Source: Liolophura sinensis
Taxonomy: Eukaryota > Mollusca > Polyplacophora > Chitonida > Chitonidae
Length of the DNA stretch: 64,000 nucleotides
NCBI RefSeq assembly: GCF_032854445.1
Contig: NC_088295.1
Coordinates: 80,506,028 to 80,570,027 of the forward strand
Reading direction: 5' to 3'
Below, piece after piece: positions 48,360 to 60,310 of this stretch. Every line of letters starts with the position of its first letter. Position 1 is the first letter of the stretch. The notes beneath the pieces are model-generated. The model was not told where the DNA came from. It was given only the letters and a program-made list of their open reading frames with translations, and ran no database searches. The position numbers and the translations under genes are program-made.

Positions 48360-49401
48360 TAATGAAGAGGTTGCATGACCCTTATTAATACATGCTAATC
48401 TCAATTCTGACGTGTTTTTTTCTGAAAAGAAAGTGTGCAATTTTTAAATCCAAATAAAATATTCATGTTACCTATCTTGTTGTGCGTTATTTATGTTACT
48501 GTTCCTCTAATTCTTTATTGTTTCCAAGACATACAGGTCCTTACTAAATTGTTAATTTGTTGTTATGCATGTACATGTGGATTTGTGTTATATGACATCG
48601 TATGTAATATTTCTTGCTTGGAGTTAGACAAGAAGGTGACCATGTTTTAGATGATATTGACTTATTGCATATGTCTACTGATGGATAATATTTATGTAAT
48701 AATTGCTGCTTTTACATGTATTTTGTATAATGTGTTCTTTGAGAAATAGCATACATGTCTATCATATATAACAGTTGCTTGGGTAAATACATGTGTCACA
48801 TGATATATTTCCCCTAGTTTACTGTATAATAAATTACTATATACATAACATTTGCCGGTGTGACATGTATATGTTACATGGTGGGGCTGTCACTTCCCGC
48901 ATGTCTTTGGAGGGGTTTACCATGAATAATGGCTGTCTGCATACATGTTATATGACCTTGTGTGGAACACAGCAGTAAAGGTCACCCAGCTTCCATTGCT
49001 GCCTGAATGTTTCAGTAATTGGTCTGCCTAGAAGTGGGGGAAGGGGGGAGGGGGGGGGGGGAGGGAGGACTGAGTTTAGCATCTGGAATATGCACTCTGT
49101 TTAAACCCAGATACTGGATATATGGGGGCATCACACTGAGTGCTGCCTCCTGTGTCTGTTTATAACATTCATCAGATAGATGTTACTCCGCTTCCTTATT
49201 TACCCCCAGCCCACCACCTCTTAGATTACATCATGAAAACAGAGCAGAATGGGCAGGCATTCCTGTCTCTGGTTATTTGGGGTGAATGTCTGGCAGCCTG
49301 GGAGGGTTTGGTGTATCTCCCTGTAGATGTAAGTGGTTCCCAGGCAGGAACATGTAAGGCTACAGTCAGGGCCTCACCCAGATTTATAAGTGAGCTGTAT
49401 G

Positions 49402-49445
<44 letters not shown>

Positions 49446-52365
49446 GCATCTGTCAGAACTGCAGCTATTCCCAGAGGCTGACTGACAGGGTTGTTTAAGG
49501 CTGCTAGTGTCCATTACCCACCCCCTACATCCTTTACTGCCTCCCTGCCTTCAGCTAATTCCTCAAAGAATTTCTTCATATCAAAGTACATAGCCTCCCT
49601 CAGCAGCTCTGATACATCACATATGCACCCAGTGGAAATACATCTAGGTACGTCTATTTGGGACAGTTAAAACTGTTTCACTCAAAGCTTGGAGTCAACA
49701 TACACGATGTTATACTTACCACATTTTGATCTGAATATTACCACAGCCTGAATCCGTCTCACGATACCAGTCGTGTATCCACACGTTTATCTCCCATTTA
49801 CTTACCTATCCTATCATACTTGTATCCGCCTTGAAATGAAGTTGATATTCATGTGTATTGAATATGTGGGAATGGTTTGGCTGAATCGTTCTTTTTTGTG
49901 AAATTGTCATACTTGTCATACTGATCAGTTTGTTTTTTCTTTAAGAGAACATTCTCCCTTTCCTGCATTGCAAAAGACAATGCCAGAGTAGACATAAAAA
50001 TTGCAGGCATAAAAAGTGCTAACGTGTTTTGCCATGCATTCCTCTGTTAAGTATTCAAGCATGTTACGCACTTGGCAGTTGCTGGCTTCCCAGGCATTGT
50101 GTTATATGTGTGATTTGCCCAGTTCAAGGCCTCGGTGCGCTGGTCATCTGTACATCATTAACGTGGTCACCTTAGTACAAGTCACAGTCTACTGGTCTCT
50201 GCTAATCTAGCCAAATTATTATATTCCATTTGTCTATTTATGGTGGATCAGAAGAGTCAAATATACATGTATGCTGTCTGGAAAATGTCCTATATACATA
50301 TTGATCATGTAGAATTTGCAAAGGTAGCATTCAGCAATTGATTCTGAAGATGAATCTAATACCTACATATGTGGAAACAATATGCATACATATTCATTAG
50401 TGGTCTTAATTATTACATTGTTACAATACATGTGCAATGTAGGGCAGTGTGAAATAATGATATTTTAATTGCCTGCATTGCTATTTACACCCTGGTATTC
50501 TGTATGTATGTTATGGGTGATTATTTCAAACCAGTCATAAGTGACATAAAGGAAATATGAATTGCTAATGAAGTACAGTCACATGTTCATAAATATAATA
50601 TGATAAACAGTGAAAGATTAGCTCATTGTGAGAGATATTGATATGACACATGTAGGAGGTGAAACTGCGCCTTTGAAAAAGACAGTATGTTTAGTTTATA
50701 TGAGTACTCATGCATTCAATTGTACTAATTGTGATGTAGTCTTTTTATCAGCTGTCATGTCAGGGTGAGCTTTTCATGAGAAGTGCCTTCAAAAGGAATG
50801 GTAACATGAAAAAAATTTTAAATTTTCTATGCTGTCATTCATCATATATTCGTCCAGGAAATCGGAGAAAAGGTTTTCACAAATATTCTCTTTTTCGAAA
50901 TATTAGATTGACTTGCAAATTAAAACACAGACAAAGCTTATGTGTATATGAGCCTAATGTTATTTATTCCTTATACAGATTGCCTCTGCTCTTGGATATT
51001 TGTCTTTTGCCTTGGTTGTGCATTATCTAACAATACCCAGAAAATATTTGTGGCTTTTTAAGCAATTTAAGTGAGATCAAAAGACTTCAGTTAAGGGTTT
51101 AAAACTTTGTATCCATGTGCATTTTATTATTTAATTATCTTCATGTTAACATGGAATAAGTATTTATCTTTATGGAAGAACAGTTGTGTCGAAACATAAT
51201 ATCCGTGAAGTGAAGAGAGGAAACAAATGCTTGACAGGAGTTCAAGGTATATGTACTCGATCAAATTTTGTCAGTCAGCAATGGTGGATCTGTTTTATTT
51301 TCTCTTTGTAAATATAATTTTTTTATGCATAATAAATTATCTCAAAAAAAGTTGTGTCCATGACAAAGTAAAAACGGCTTTACTTTTTGGAGTAAATCTT
51401 GTTTAGTTATTTACCGCTTAATAAATCAAGAAACATTTTAAATTTCAGCACAGTTACATGTGTATATAGGCAAAAACCCTGTGAAAGTATGATGTAATCT
51501 AGATCATGAACAAAATATACCATCATTGAGAAACATAATTGTTTGACATATTTTGTCACCAAAGAGCCATATGTTTTAGGTGCAGTAGGTGTTCTGTGAT
51601 CAGTGCTAAAATATTGATTAACTGCTGGGATCTGGATGAATCTATGTCTCAAGAATCCCTAGAAAGTTACCCTGGAAACCTCTACGTATTACATCACTTA
51701 TCAGATGTTTTGATCTGTAGGACCTTGAAAAGAAGCATTCTGCACACTTGTTCTGCATTATTTCCTTGTTTGTCTTTCATACGTAATTTACATTTTCACA
51801 TTATATCCAAACTTATGGTTGTGCAGTTATTGTTCATCATACATGTATATGCACCAAGCTGATGTTTTTACAATAGGTAAAGGTTTTGCGTATCTAATGT
51901 GTCATTCATTGCAGAACACAAGGGCTTTGTTTCTGTAGACATAGCAAGCAGGCTATAGCTTTATAGTCTACAACTGAGCACCAGTGCTGTTATTTTCATT
52001 GAAGTACAAAGAACTTTGTAGTGTGGTGACTGATAATGATTTTCTGACTGCATGATGTGAACAATTACACAGTGAAAAGATTACACCAAGTTAGTGGTGT
52101 AACCCATTAGTGGGGTAACTTAATTTTCCTGATGAAAAAGCTTGATATACATGTACATTTAGTCCGAAAATACATCTCGATAATGTATAGTTTCAGATGA
52201 TGTGAATACATGATAATGTGAAGGTTCAGATAATCTGAATATTTGATTATGTAATCAGATGATGTGAATACATGTATTGTTAGAGGAGAAGAAAACTTAA
52301 AAACATGACACTATAGGCAGAAAAGATCACATTTTTTTCTATCTGCTGCATAATTTTGCGCTTTT
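48360..52365. other. Intron-like, no gene recognised
   Basis: CpG-poor, with a G-rich stretch at 49036-49068 and a TA microsatellite. A 113-codon + frame at 49140-49481 is partly microsatellite. No convincing exon. Confidence 0.5.
49405..49442. repeat. TA dinucleotide microsatellite
   Basis: Uninterrupted AT/TA repeats, about 19 units. They give the open frame across 49140-49481 its IYIYIY run. Confidence 0.95.
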
Positions 52366-52369
52366 TCCT

Positions 52370-52742
52370 GGCCATACACGTAAAGCCTGAAAATGGCAAA
52401 GCTGACATAAATCGCTGAATCCATCGTGTCCTCCGTCTTGAACACCCTGTAATTTATGCTGGGGGTGTGTTTCCTCTCAGCGAGTGACAGTCCTTAATAC
52501 TGCTGGCTTGTTCGTGTAAACTCAGAACCCACGTCCAACATTCTGTTTTCCCGATCGTCAAGTGGAAAACGAACAGTACTGTTCGCTACCTTCTGGGTTC
52601 TGCTGGAATGTACGAACTGCACTTCGGCGGTTTCCAACGGCAGTTCTCCTCCTAACACGAGTTCAGAACAAGTTCTTGGGCAAAATGGAGTCGTCCACAG
52701 CAGATGTTGGCACTGACTTTATTTATAGTTTATCAACTTGAG
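52370..52742 (+). promoter_or_regulatory. CpG-retaining patch; possible alternative promoter and first exon
   Basis: About 17 CpG dinucleotides fall in roughly 330 bases, against one or two in comparable flanking stretches. The patch carries a perfect 16 bp palindrome, CGAACAGTACTGTTCG (52570-52585), and many other GAAC or GTTC half-sites. It ends at a plausible donor, TTGAG|GTACAT (52743), 785 bases before the coding exon at 53528. Two reading frames stay open for about 70 or more codons. One contains an ATG at 52685 in good context but reaches TGA at 52739, before the donor. A second ATG at 52704 opens 13 codons (MLALTLFIVYQLE) that would join the 53528 exon in frame. No TATA box is seen. 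Promoter, 5' exon and conserved element are all possible, and the joining is inference. Confidence 0.3.
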
Positions 52743-53527
52743 GTACATATTTAAATTTTTTTTATGGCATGCACCTGCGAGGAAATACATACTCTTTTCA
52801 ATGTTATTTGATTGATATTTAAATTTTCTTCTCCTTTAACATTCAGATGGTATCAGTACTTGGTTATATTTGAAGGTCATATGGTATAGTGTATTTAGTA
52901 CATTGAGAAACCCAGCACATATATAGAGCTGATTATATGTATCATTTATATATATGATTTATCATTCATCACATTTAATTTGTGATGAAAATATGTTTAT
53001 GTATGTGATTTTAAATGTGGCATATGATATTTACATGTATTATGTGATATTATACATACTGCAAGTACGTAATGTGCATGAATCAACATCCGGGCATTCA
53101 CAGTGTGTTTTGAACATGCTGTTATATGTGTTCAGTGGGTGTTATTTGGAAAAAGTTTGGAAAATTGATTGCAATGTTAGGTACCTGAATGTAGCACTGC
53201 TGGGCTGAAGTGGGTAAAAGACATTGGTGCTGTAATAGTTATTGAAGGGGAGCTGGGCTGTGGAGAAAGGCCTATTGTGTCTGTGTTGTGTTATTTGTAT
53301 TGATCACTCCCTGAATAGCCACCATTGGACAAGCCTCACATTGTAGTTACTGGCTGCTAGGAGCCAGCTATAGCGCGGTTGACCCAGTTTCCACAGAACC
53401 TAGTTGTTAACCCAAGCAGAAGTTATGTGGCAGAACCATGGTTGAATGGCCTGGCACAGGGGTCTTGGGAGACTGACTTATGTGGCTGTCTGTCAGCAAA
53501 TGACCTTCACCTCCCTCTTCCTTACAG

Positions 53528-53783
53528 ATAACTGAGGATCCTCTTCGGCCTCAGGACTGTCTAACAATCCTACATAGTGAGCAGAGTTCACAGCCAGACC
53601 AGCTGAATGATGCTGAGATTGCTGGGCTCTGTCGTTTTTCCACACCTGGAATCTTGTGTTTCACTGGTCTGTTAGTGCAGGCTACTGACCCCCGTCTTCT
53701 CTTATCAGTACTTGGGGAGGAGAAGGCCTACAAAACAAGACTATATCCGGAACTGATGCCAAGAGAGAAGACGATCAGACAAG
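53528..53783 (+). CDS. Internal protein-coding exon of an unrecognised gene
   Basis: This is the best-supported coding exon in the window. It is preceded by a pyrimidine-rich acceptor ending CTTCCTTACAG and followed by a good donor, CAAG|GTAACA. The 256 bases are open in one frame only, because the other two frames hit a stop within the first two codons. The 85 codons start in phase 0 and leave one base (phase 1). The peptide begins ITEDPLRPQDCLTILH, contains the leucine-rich stretch GLLVQATDPRLLLSVLGEE, and ends PELMPREKTIRQ. Base composition is richer in G+C than the flanks. I recognise no domain, and no signal peptide or membrane segment is convincing. Neighbouring exons of the same gene are not certain. 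A CpG-retaining patch lies 0.8 kb upstream, and two phase-compatible candidates lie at 57897 and 60109. An open frame of this length can occur by chance in DNA this long, so confidence is moderate. Confidence 0.5.
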
Positions 53784-55126
53784 GTAACAGGCAATCTGGC
53801 TTCACCTGAGCGTATACATGTAACACCTAGCTTCTCTACCTCTCTGCTATCATGGCGTAGAAGGTTTGACTAGAGGTTTGAGGGGCATGGAAACATCGGT
53901 GTCATCATTTGTACTCTGGCATTTTGTGTTTGAAGCTTTGAACCTTTACTTATCTGTATTTATGCTAATCATTACACTTGAAATGTTGGTGTAATGTGAC
54001 ATCCATAATTGGTATTTCCTTATTATGCTTTGAAAAGCGAAGGTGAAAAACTCAAATTTGCTCATTAAAATCCATGCGGGCAGAATAGTATCAGAGCTTT
54101 TAATATTTCAGAGGATATTCGGCCCTGGGATGTATAATAAAGCATGACAATTTAATATCGTGAGAAGCCACCAGATGAGCCGTGTTTTTATCTTCTCTCT
54201 TTTAATATTACATGATCATAATTAAGGTTGATGACATGTCACTTCTGGACATGTACATTGATCGATATCCTGGCGTGTGTTTTTATAATGTGTGATAAAG
54301 AGATATTGGTGTGAAAAAACAAGCTAGCTATCATAAATGCATGGCGGCTGAGTTGCAGTTGTCTTATCAGAATTTAGACTTGGTTTGTTTTAACATGAGC
54401 TCACCTAGTATTGTGATCACAGTTTATAGACAGATATGTCTATGTTATCAGTTCCCAGTTTGTCAGCTCCTGCTCCATTTTGATAACACAGTTAATAGTT
54501 TATCTGACTGTCCAGATGGATAGTAAGGTATATCATTGTTACATAATAAACTCATTATCAGATTGTCTGTTTTACTATCATATCGTACATACTACATCAT
54601 GCATTATCGGATATATGGCAAGTGGTGTGTCCAAGTGTATAAAAACATTATTTAGATGCCTTTTTGACGTGACCATCATGCACATAATGATACAAGTGTT
54701 CAGCTGCTTAAGCAAGCAGAAATCAAGAACCGAATTCTTGGAGGAAACAAAATTGATATGTATATCTGTGCTGATATATATACAAATATAAGAAAATCCT
54801 GCATGTACCAGATCCTGTCACTGAGATGTTTAGCGAGGGAATGATGGCATTTAATCACAGATCATTTGCACAAAATCAGGCTCCATTCACAGTCTATTGC
54901 TGGATGTGTGTGGTATGACATGTATTTAATAAGAAGGGATTGATAGGCCTGCTGTCACTGTATAAAATGCAATATTGTAGAGAAATGAGTTACACAACAT
55001 ATAAATGAGGAATGCTTGGTATAAATCGTTTTGCTTCAGTATGTGAGTAGGTATAATTTATATCTTCTGGAAAAAATCACTTCATTTTTCACCTACATGA
55101 AAAAAAGACTTGTGGACATACATTAT
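53784..55126. other. Intron downstream of the 53528 exon
   Basis: The part from 53.93 to 54.26 kb is AT-rich and non-repetitive, with ATGCTAATCA (POU-type) and TAATTA-like words, as in conserved enhancers. The rest is ordinary intron-like sequence. Confidence 0.35.
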
Positions 55127-55506
55127 TGTACAGCTACATGTAGTCTGATGGCACTGAACTGGTTTGTACAGCTACATGTAGTCTGATGGCACTGAACTGG
55201 TTTGTACAGCTACATGTAGTCTGATGGCACTGAACTGGTTTGTACAGCTACATGTAGTCTGATGGCACTGAACTGGTTTGTACAGCTACATGTAGTCTGA
55301 TGGCACTGAACTGGTTTGTACAGCTACATGTAGTCTGATGGCACTGAACTGGTTTGTACAGCTACATGTAGTCTGATGGCACTGAACTGGTTTGTACAGC
55401 TACATGTAGTCTGATGGCACTGAACTGGTTTGTACAGCTACATGTAGTCTGATGGCACTGAACTGGTTTGTACAGCTACATGTAGCCTGATGGCACTAAA
55501 CTGGTT
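55127..55506 (+). repeat. 38 bp tandem array, 10 copies
   Basis: Units start TGTACAGCTACATGTAGTCT and end CACTGAACTGGTT, with starts exactly every 38 bases from 55127 to 55469. The first nine are identical by eye. The tenth has TAGCCTG and ACTAAAC, as expected for an array edge. Confidence 0.98.
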
Positions 55507-55511
55507 TGTTA

Positions 55512-55705
55512 TTAGCAGTAACCTTCAGTTTCAGAATCGCCAGAAAGACTCCTCTTCTGTCCACCACTGATCGATATGTCACTGAAAGAGCTAATTTGAG
55601 ACATTGTCAGCATTTCTGCGAGCTGTGAATTGTTCCAGCTGACTACATAGCCTGTATGCTGGTCATGCTCTGAGAGAAAGCCTGGGATCTTCACATACCC
55701 TACAA
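55512..55705 (-). CDS. Candidate minus-strand exon beside a 38 bp repeat array
   Basis: On the minus strand, CCTCCATTGTAG could be an acceptor. The following frame is open for about 63 codons to TAA at 55514-55512, with a possible donor GAAG|GTTACT just before the stop. The peptide includes IPGFLSEHDQHTGYVVSWNN and FSDISISGGQKRSLSGDSE. There is no ATG at the start, so it would need upstream splicing. The + strand of the same stretch also has short open frames after an acceptor, so strand is uncertain. It lies opposite in orientation to the 53528 exon. No family is recognised. Confidence 0.2.
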
Positions 55706-55709
55706 TGGA

Positions 55710-57895
55710 GGAATCTCATGCCAGGCTAGACCAGTGTTGGGTAATTAGATAGATGATGGCAGCAGATGGGGTCATTAGGGCATGCCTTAAAGAAACCTGG
55801 GTGGGAGAAGAAGAGGGAGTAGGGTTAGAGGAGGGAGGTGGACAGGGTTGGCCCCCAAGCCACCATCGAACCGCCCTTGGGCCTCAACCTTCAGACAAAA
55901 ATGGTCTGACATATTTGTGATAAACTTTAACTTGTGCTGAATTGTCCTTTAATGTTTATTGCGTGGCATTTAAGAGATAGATAGAGCTGTAGTCTATAGA
56001 CGGGCATGAATTACTAAAGGCTTTGGATGATCCTGTGGACGTGATAGAGGTTGATGCCTCATTCACGTTTCAGGCCGAACGCTACTAAACTCGCCACAAC
56101 ATTTGCCACCACACAGGAACAGTGGTCAGATGAGGGCTGATTGGTTTTCGAATTTTGAGGCTGAATGTTACACGCCTAATGAAGCAGCATTTCAAAGTAA
56201 CATTTCTGCTTGACATTTTCAGTTCCTAGAATATTTTAGCCACCAGTTACTGACAGTGGAAATGATATTTTAACATTGAACCCAAATTACCTCGAGATCT
56301 TACGACATTGTCACAAATCAGTGGCGGCCATGATAATACGGAGTATTGGACCAAACACGTGTATATATCTGTTGCAGTGTGCTACTTAACTGTGGACGAA
56401 GGTGATTAAGTTAGACTCAGTTCTTATCAGCAAAACAGATGAGGGGTGGAGCAAATGGGTATAATCTACATATTTAGGTGGACACTAAGTTATTTTCTAC
56501 ATGAAATAATATCTCATTATTCTTATCATTATTAAAGCAAAGAGGAGACAGGTGTGTAGCTAGTACAGTGGCCAGTTGTAGGTGTAACATTCAAACATCA
56601 TCCACTCCATGTGGTTGAACTCGTGGGTTTACAAAGCTTGCAGTCATTTGCAAAATTTGCTTGCATTACACGTGACTTTTAATTACATCCTGGTAAAATA
56701 CCCAATGTGTTATAAATACGTTTTTGTATGGGGAAGTGTTGAGAAAGGTCATTATAAGCACCAATGATTTATTGTTTATGGAGGTAGTTTAACATCAAGG
56801 AAACAAATGTGTCACAGAGCACTTTCAAAGTAATGGCAGGTAAAAATTTCGCCCTTAATCTAGTTATCTCCCACGATGTGCTGATGACATTACGTGGCTG
56901 GGTTGGCGGTGAGTATGTGTGCTATGCTAGAAGAATGTTCCCACGTCTTGCCTGTCAGAGGTGAAGCCTTGGCATTGACAACTGGATACCATCACTTGCT
57001 TGACTGGCTCAACATGAAAGTCCTACCTGGCAGTTTTTACCTGTGTTACTTGCCTAGGGTTACATAACAGGTTGTACCTGATGTAGTTAGTAGTCGGGAC
57101 AGCCTCAGTGCTCTCTGCATGCATGTAACCTACAACAGATGTTACATTTGGGCCATGTCTGTCCTGTGAGCTAAAAATGCAAGGGGTCATGCTGCCCTTT
57201 GATCAATTCCCAGTAATGCCAATAACGGCATTTTTTCAAAAAGACACTTGTTGATTCGGTTTAAGTAGTTTATATTTAAGTTGTTTACGTATTGTTTTTG
57301 GGCAGTGATGCATGCCTTTTCCTGGAGATGAACTTTTCACTCTTAAGTAAAGTTGAATGGAGTTATGTGACTTGACTCGTGAATATGTGCCCGTGTGTTC
57401 ATATTTATGATGGGCTACAGCAACAGGTGAAATAACTTATTATAGGACATTTTCCAGATGATTATTGATTATTCAAAATGGTGAAGTTTCTGTGTTTGAT
57501 CTTGAAGCACATTAACTAGTTAAACATGTTTTCTCTGAAACATTTTTTTAGCTATATATATTCTGGAAAGAACGATGTATGAAATTATTACTTTCCCGCC
57601 ACTTCCACAGGTCCGTGCGCAGTGCGCAAAATATTATCAGGAAAAGTGATTAAAAATATGATCAACTTTTAGTCTGTTTGTATTATATCTATAGGCGTGT
57701 CAGAGGTTAATGTAGGTAGTTGATACCCCTTATCAGATGGAAATCATGTGTTTGACCTGGACAAGTCAATAACAGTCCAATGTGGGATCGGGACAAGTGA
57801 GTCATGCAAATAAGGGGAGAATGTCTCCTGGCTGGAGATGCCCCCACACCCTCAACACCCTTACTGGTGACCTTTGTGGCCCTGTGTATACTCCA
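55710..57895. other. Intron-like, with a CpG-retaining patch at 55.99-56.38 kb
   Basis: About a dozen CpGs occur in 390 bases. Two frames in the patch look protein-like: one open from 55993 to TAA at 56086, with DPVDVIEVDASFTFQAERY, and one after ATTCACGTTTCAG. Neither has a clear donor, so the patch is unassigned. Confidence 0.35.
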
Positions 57896-57896
57896 G

Positions 57897-57979
57897 GCCT
57901 AGGAGTAAAGTGGCAGGAACAAAGTTTAGTTGATAGTAGTGAAAAGGTGTGGGAGGGCCAGGAGGTTCTTGTCATCTGA
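57897..57979 (+). CDS. Weak candidate terminal exon
   Basis: The frame following CTGTGTATACTCCAG is phase-compatible with the end of the 53528 exon and encodes 26 codons (core VKWQEQSLVDSSEKVWEGQE) before TGA at 57977. The same frame is also open upstream to 57782, so the acceptor is not needed to explain it. No known domain is seen. It could be a terminal exon or a chance open frame. Confidence 0.15.
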
Positions 57980-58284
57980 TCTATGGACTGGGTATACACT
58001 GCCATCCCTTGCCATCCCAGCCCGGTCCCTGGTATCATGTCTGACTATATTGTCATCTCACCAAAAACTCCCATGTAGGCAGTTTTAACATCATAATACA
58101 TTCATACACTTCCATGGGTCAGTGTGTCTCTTCAGGCATATACTAATAGAAATCTAGACAGATTTACATGTTCATGATATTGTGATTTGTTTTGGGAGTA
58201 AAAATCTGAATTTTGGAACATGCCTCAAAAATGACATGTCATTTTCTGCTAGTGCATATGTGCATGTCTGTAGGCCTACTGTTC

Positions 58285-58411
58285 CACACTGTGCATGTAC
58301 AAATATCCTCCCATACTTCCTGGTTTCCTCCCGCTGTAATGCCGACTCCTCTTGTACAAGTGAAATACTTGTGAGTAAGACATAAACACCAATCAAATAA
58401 ATAAATAAGTC
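58285..58411 (+). mobile_element. SINE 3' part
   Basis: CTTCCTGGTTTCCTCCCGCT, then AAGTGAAATACTTGTGAGTA, CATAAACACCAATC and AAATAAATAAATA show the common tail. The head is missing. Part of a 161-codon minus-strand open frame (58239-58724) is this repeat in reverse. Confidence 0.72.
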
Positions 58412-58494
58412 TCCCATAGTTCACTACATGTGTATAAGCTTCAACATGGTACATATGCATATGGTACAGGTACTTGTATATATCCTTCCATATA

Positions 58495-58618
58495 CCATGC
58501 TTGTTTCCCCGGGCTCTGCCCGGTTTCCTCTGATCATAATGTTGCTGGCTGCTGTCGTATGAGTAAAATATTCTAGAGTACAGTGTGAAACAACATTCAG
58601 ATAAAAAAATAAATAACC
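58495..58618 (+). mobile_element. SINE 3' part, second adjacent copy
   Basis: CCCCGGGCTCTGCCCGGTTT, CATAATGTTGCTGGCTGCTG, GAGTAAAATATTCTAGAGTA and AAAAAAATAAATAA follow the order of the other SINE tails. It lies about 85 bases after the previous copy in the same orientation. Confidence 0.68.
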
Positions 58619-58624
58619 ATGCAT

Positions 58625-60105
58625 GTACATGCACATATTCTTGCTTACTGTATATACATGTATTTTTTTTATTATACATTGAGCTTGAAATAAGCTGCAG
58701 GACAACAACAGTGTCAGGGATCAATTGTTTGGCACAAGACTAAATTGAACAATATGTTAATAACATCAAAAATGTTTTAATAACATGAATAGTTGACTAA
58801 TTTGCCATTATGCGCCAATTTGGAAAGTAAATTCCGGGCTTACACATGATGATGTACATATACAGTATTCCATACTGTAAAGTGTATTGTTTCGTACTGT
58901 ACATATCCTGCCATGCACGCACTCAATATTTCCTTTTTTTAGTACACACACAATGTATGGTCTGCATTCTGCATGCATATGATGTGTGTATTATTCAGTT
59001 CTGTGCTTCAATACATGTGTATCCTTTCTTGCTGTACACATCGATCAATACTGTACATGTTCATACATGTACCCTTCCACCATGTTGATTGACATGCAAT
59101 CTTACAGGCGTGGTAATAAGTTACATGCTAAATTACTTGTAGACATGAATTTTCCTCGCATACAATGTAGTCTGTGTCAGTTTAATTACACAAGCACCTG
59201 CTCGGCAGTCCAATTAAATTCCCCTCTGAAGCACCATACATATTGACTACATGCACTATAGTCTAGTTACAAAACACACGCAGAGAGGCATATAGTATTG
59301 ATTTGTCTTTTGTTTTTGCCTTGAGATGCTTTTTCTTTTTTATGTTAATGCACATTTTAGTTGCACAGAAATCCTTTGTAAACTAATTTGTCAGCATCAC
59401 TAAGAGCTGCACAGCTACATTGTAAGTGTTGAAAAGCTTGTCTTTACAGTTGATTTCTGATACAGTTGAATCAATGAAGTTTTGGATGTTAAATCTTTTA
59501 TCACATTGAGCTACAGTGATAACTTCAGTTTTTAGGAGAACTATAGTGACCAATGTCCTACATTTTAATCCCAGTTTCTTGACTCAGTCCTAAAAACTGC
59601 GTCTATGCACGTCATTATTGAATCAGGAGTGGTGGTAGATATGAAGGTAGATCACCTGTCCGGGTGTCGTCTATGGTTGCCAGGCTGTAACATGAACGTA
59701 TGGTATTTACAGTGCACTATTTGCACCTGACTGTACTTGTAGTCAAGACCCCCTCAGCTTACTCTTTATGGTGTGTTTTGTTGGACAAGAATAGCGGGGA
59801 TAATTTATGATGGGCTCAGATGTGTCGCACAAAACATCGCAATACATTCAACACATTGTAGTCGAGATTCCCTTCTAGGCATTATTGTTATTTATATGAA
59901 GTCAAGTTTTTGTTCCTGTTTCCTTGTTGGCTCGCTTTTTTTTCTTCTGTGTATATATATATATATGTTCTCTTTAGAATCCTGTTTCTAACATATTGAT
60001 GTATAGGAAGAGTTTTTCTCTGGTCTGTATTTGTGTTGTTATGCGTGACTGACTGTCTGATGTCATAGAGGGGCCACCTATCCTGTAACTGTTCCCCTGC
60101 TCACA
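58625..60105. other. Intron-like, no gene recognised
   Basis: CpG-poor and rich in ACATGTA words. No plausible exon. Confidence 0.5.
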
Positions 60106-60108
60106 CAG

Positions 60109-60272
60109 GTTACTGGTTTGTGTGTATTCAGGGTGGGACCCTCTTTACAGCCCATCAATCAAACGCTGTGGTCATGACTCTGTTTCCGGTTTGTCTCTGG
60201 CTCCGATGTTGTTTACGGGTTGAAGCTGTATGTAACTTCTCTGCACCGAATGGGATTGAGGAATTTTGCTGA
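60109..60272 (+). CDS. Candidate exon after a strong acceptor
   Basis: The acceptor CCCCTGCTCACACAG is one of the best in the window. After it, all three frames stay open for at least 20 codons. The frame compatible with the phase 1 end of the 53528 exon runs 53 codons to TGA at 60270 and includes YWFVCIQGGTLFTAHQ. A second frame, reading LLVCVYSGWDPLYSPSIKRC, stays open for 38 codons to a TGA. Five CpGs persist. Possible donors such as TTTACGG|GTTGAA are weak, so a terminal exon is as likely as an internal one. The link to the 53528 exon rests only on phase, which matches by chance one time in three. Confidence 0.25.
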
Positions 60273-60310
60273 CATCATACTCACAAGTATGTCAGGTTAC
60301 GCTACTGCGG

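Noticed and set aside
58239-58724. 161-codon minus-strand open frame
   Set aside because: It runs through two SINE tails read in reverse and has no protein motif.
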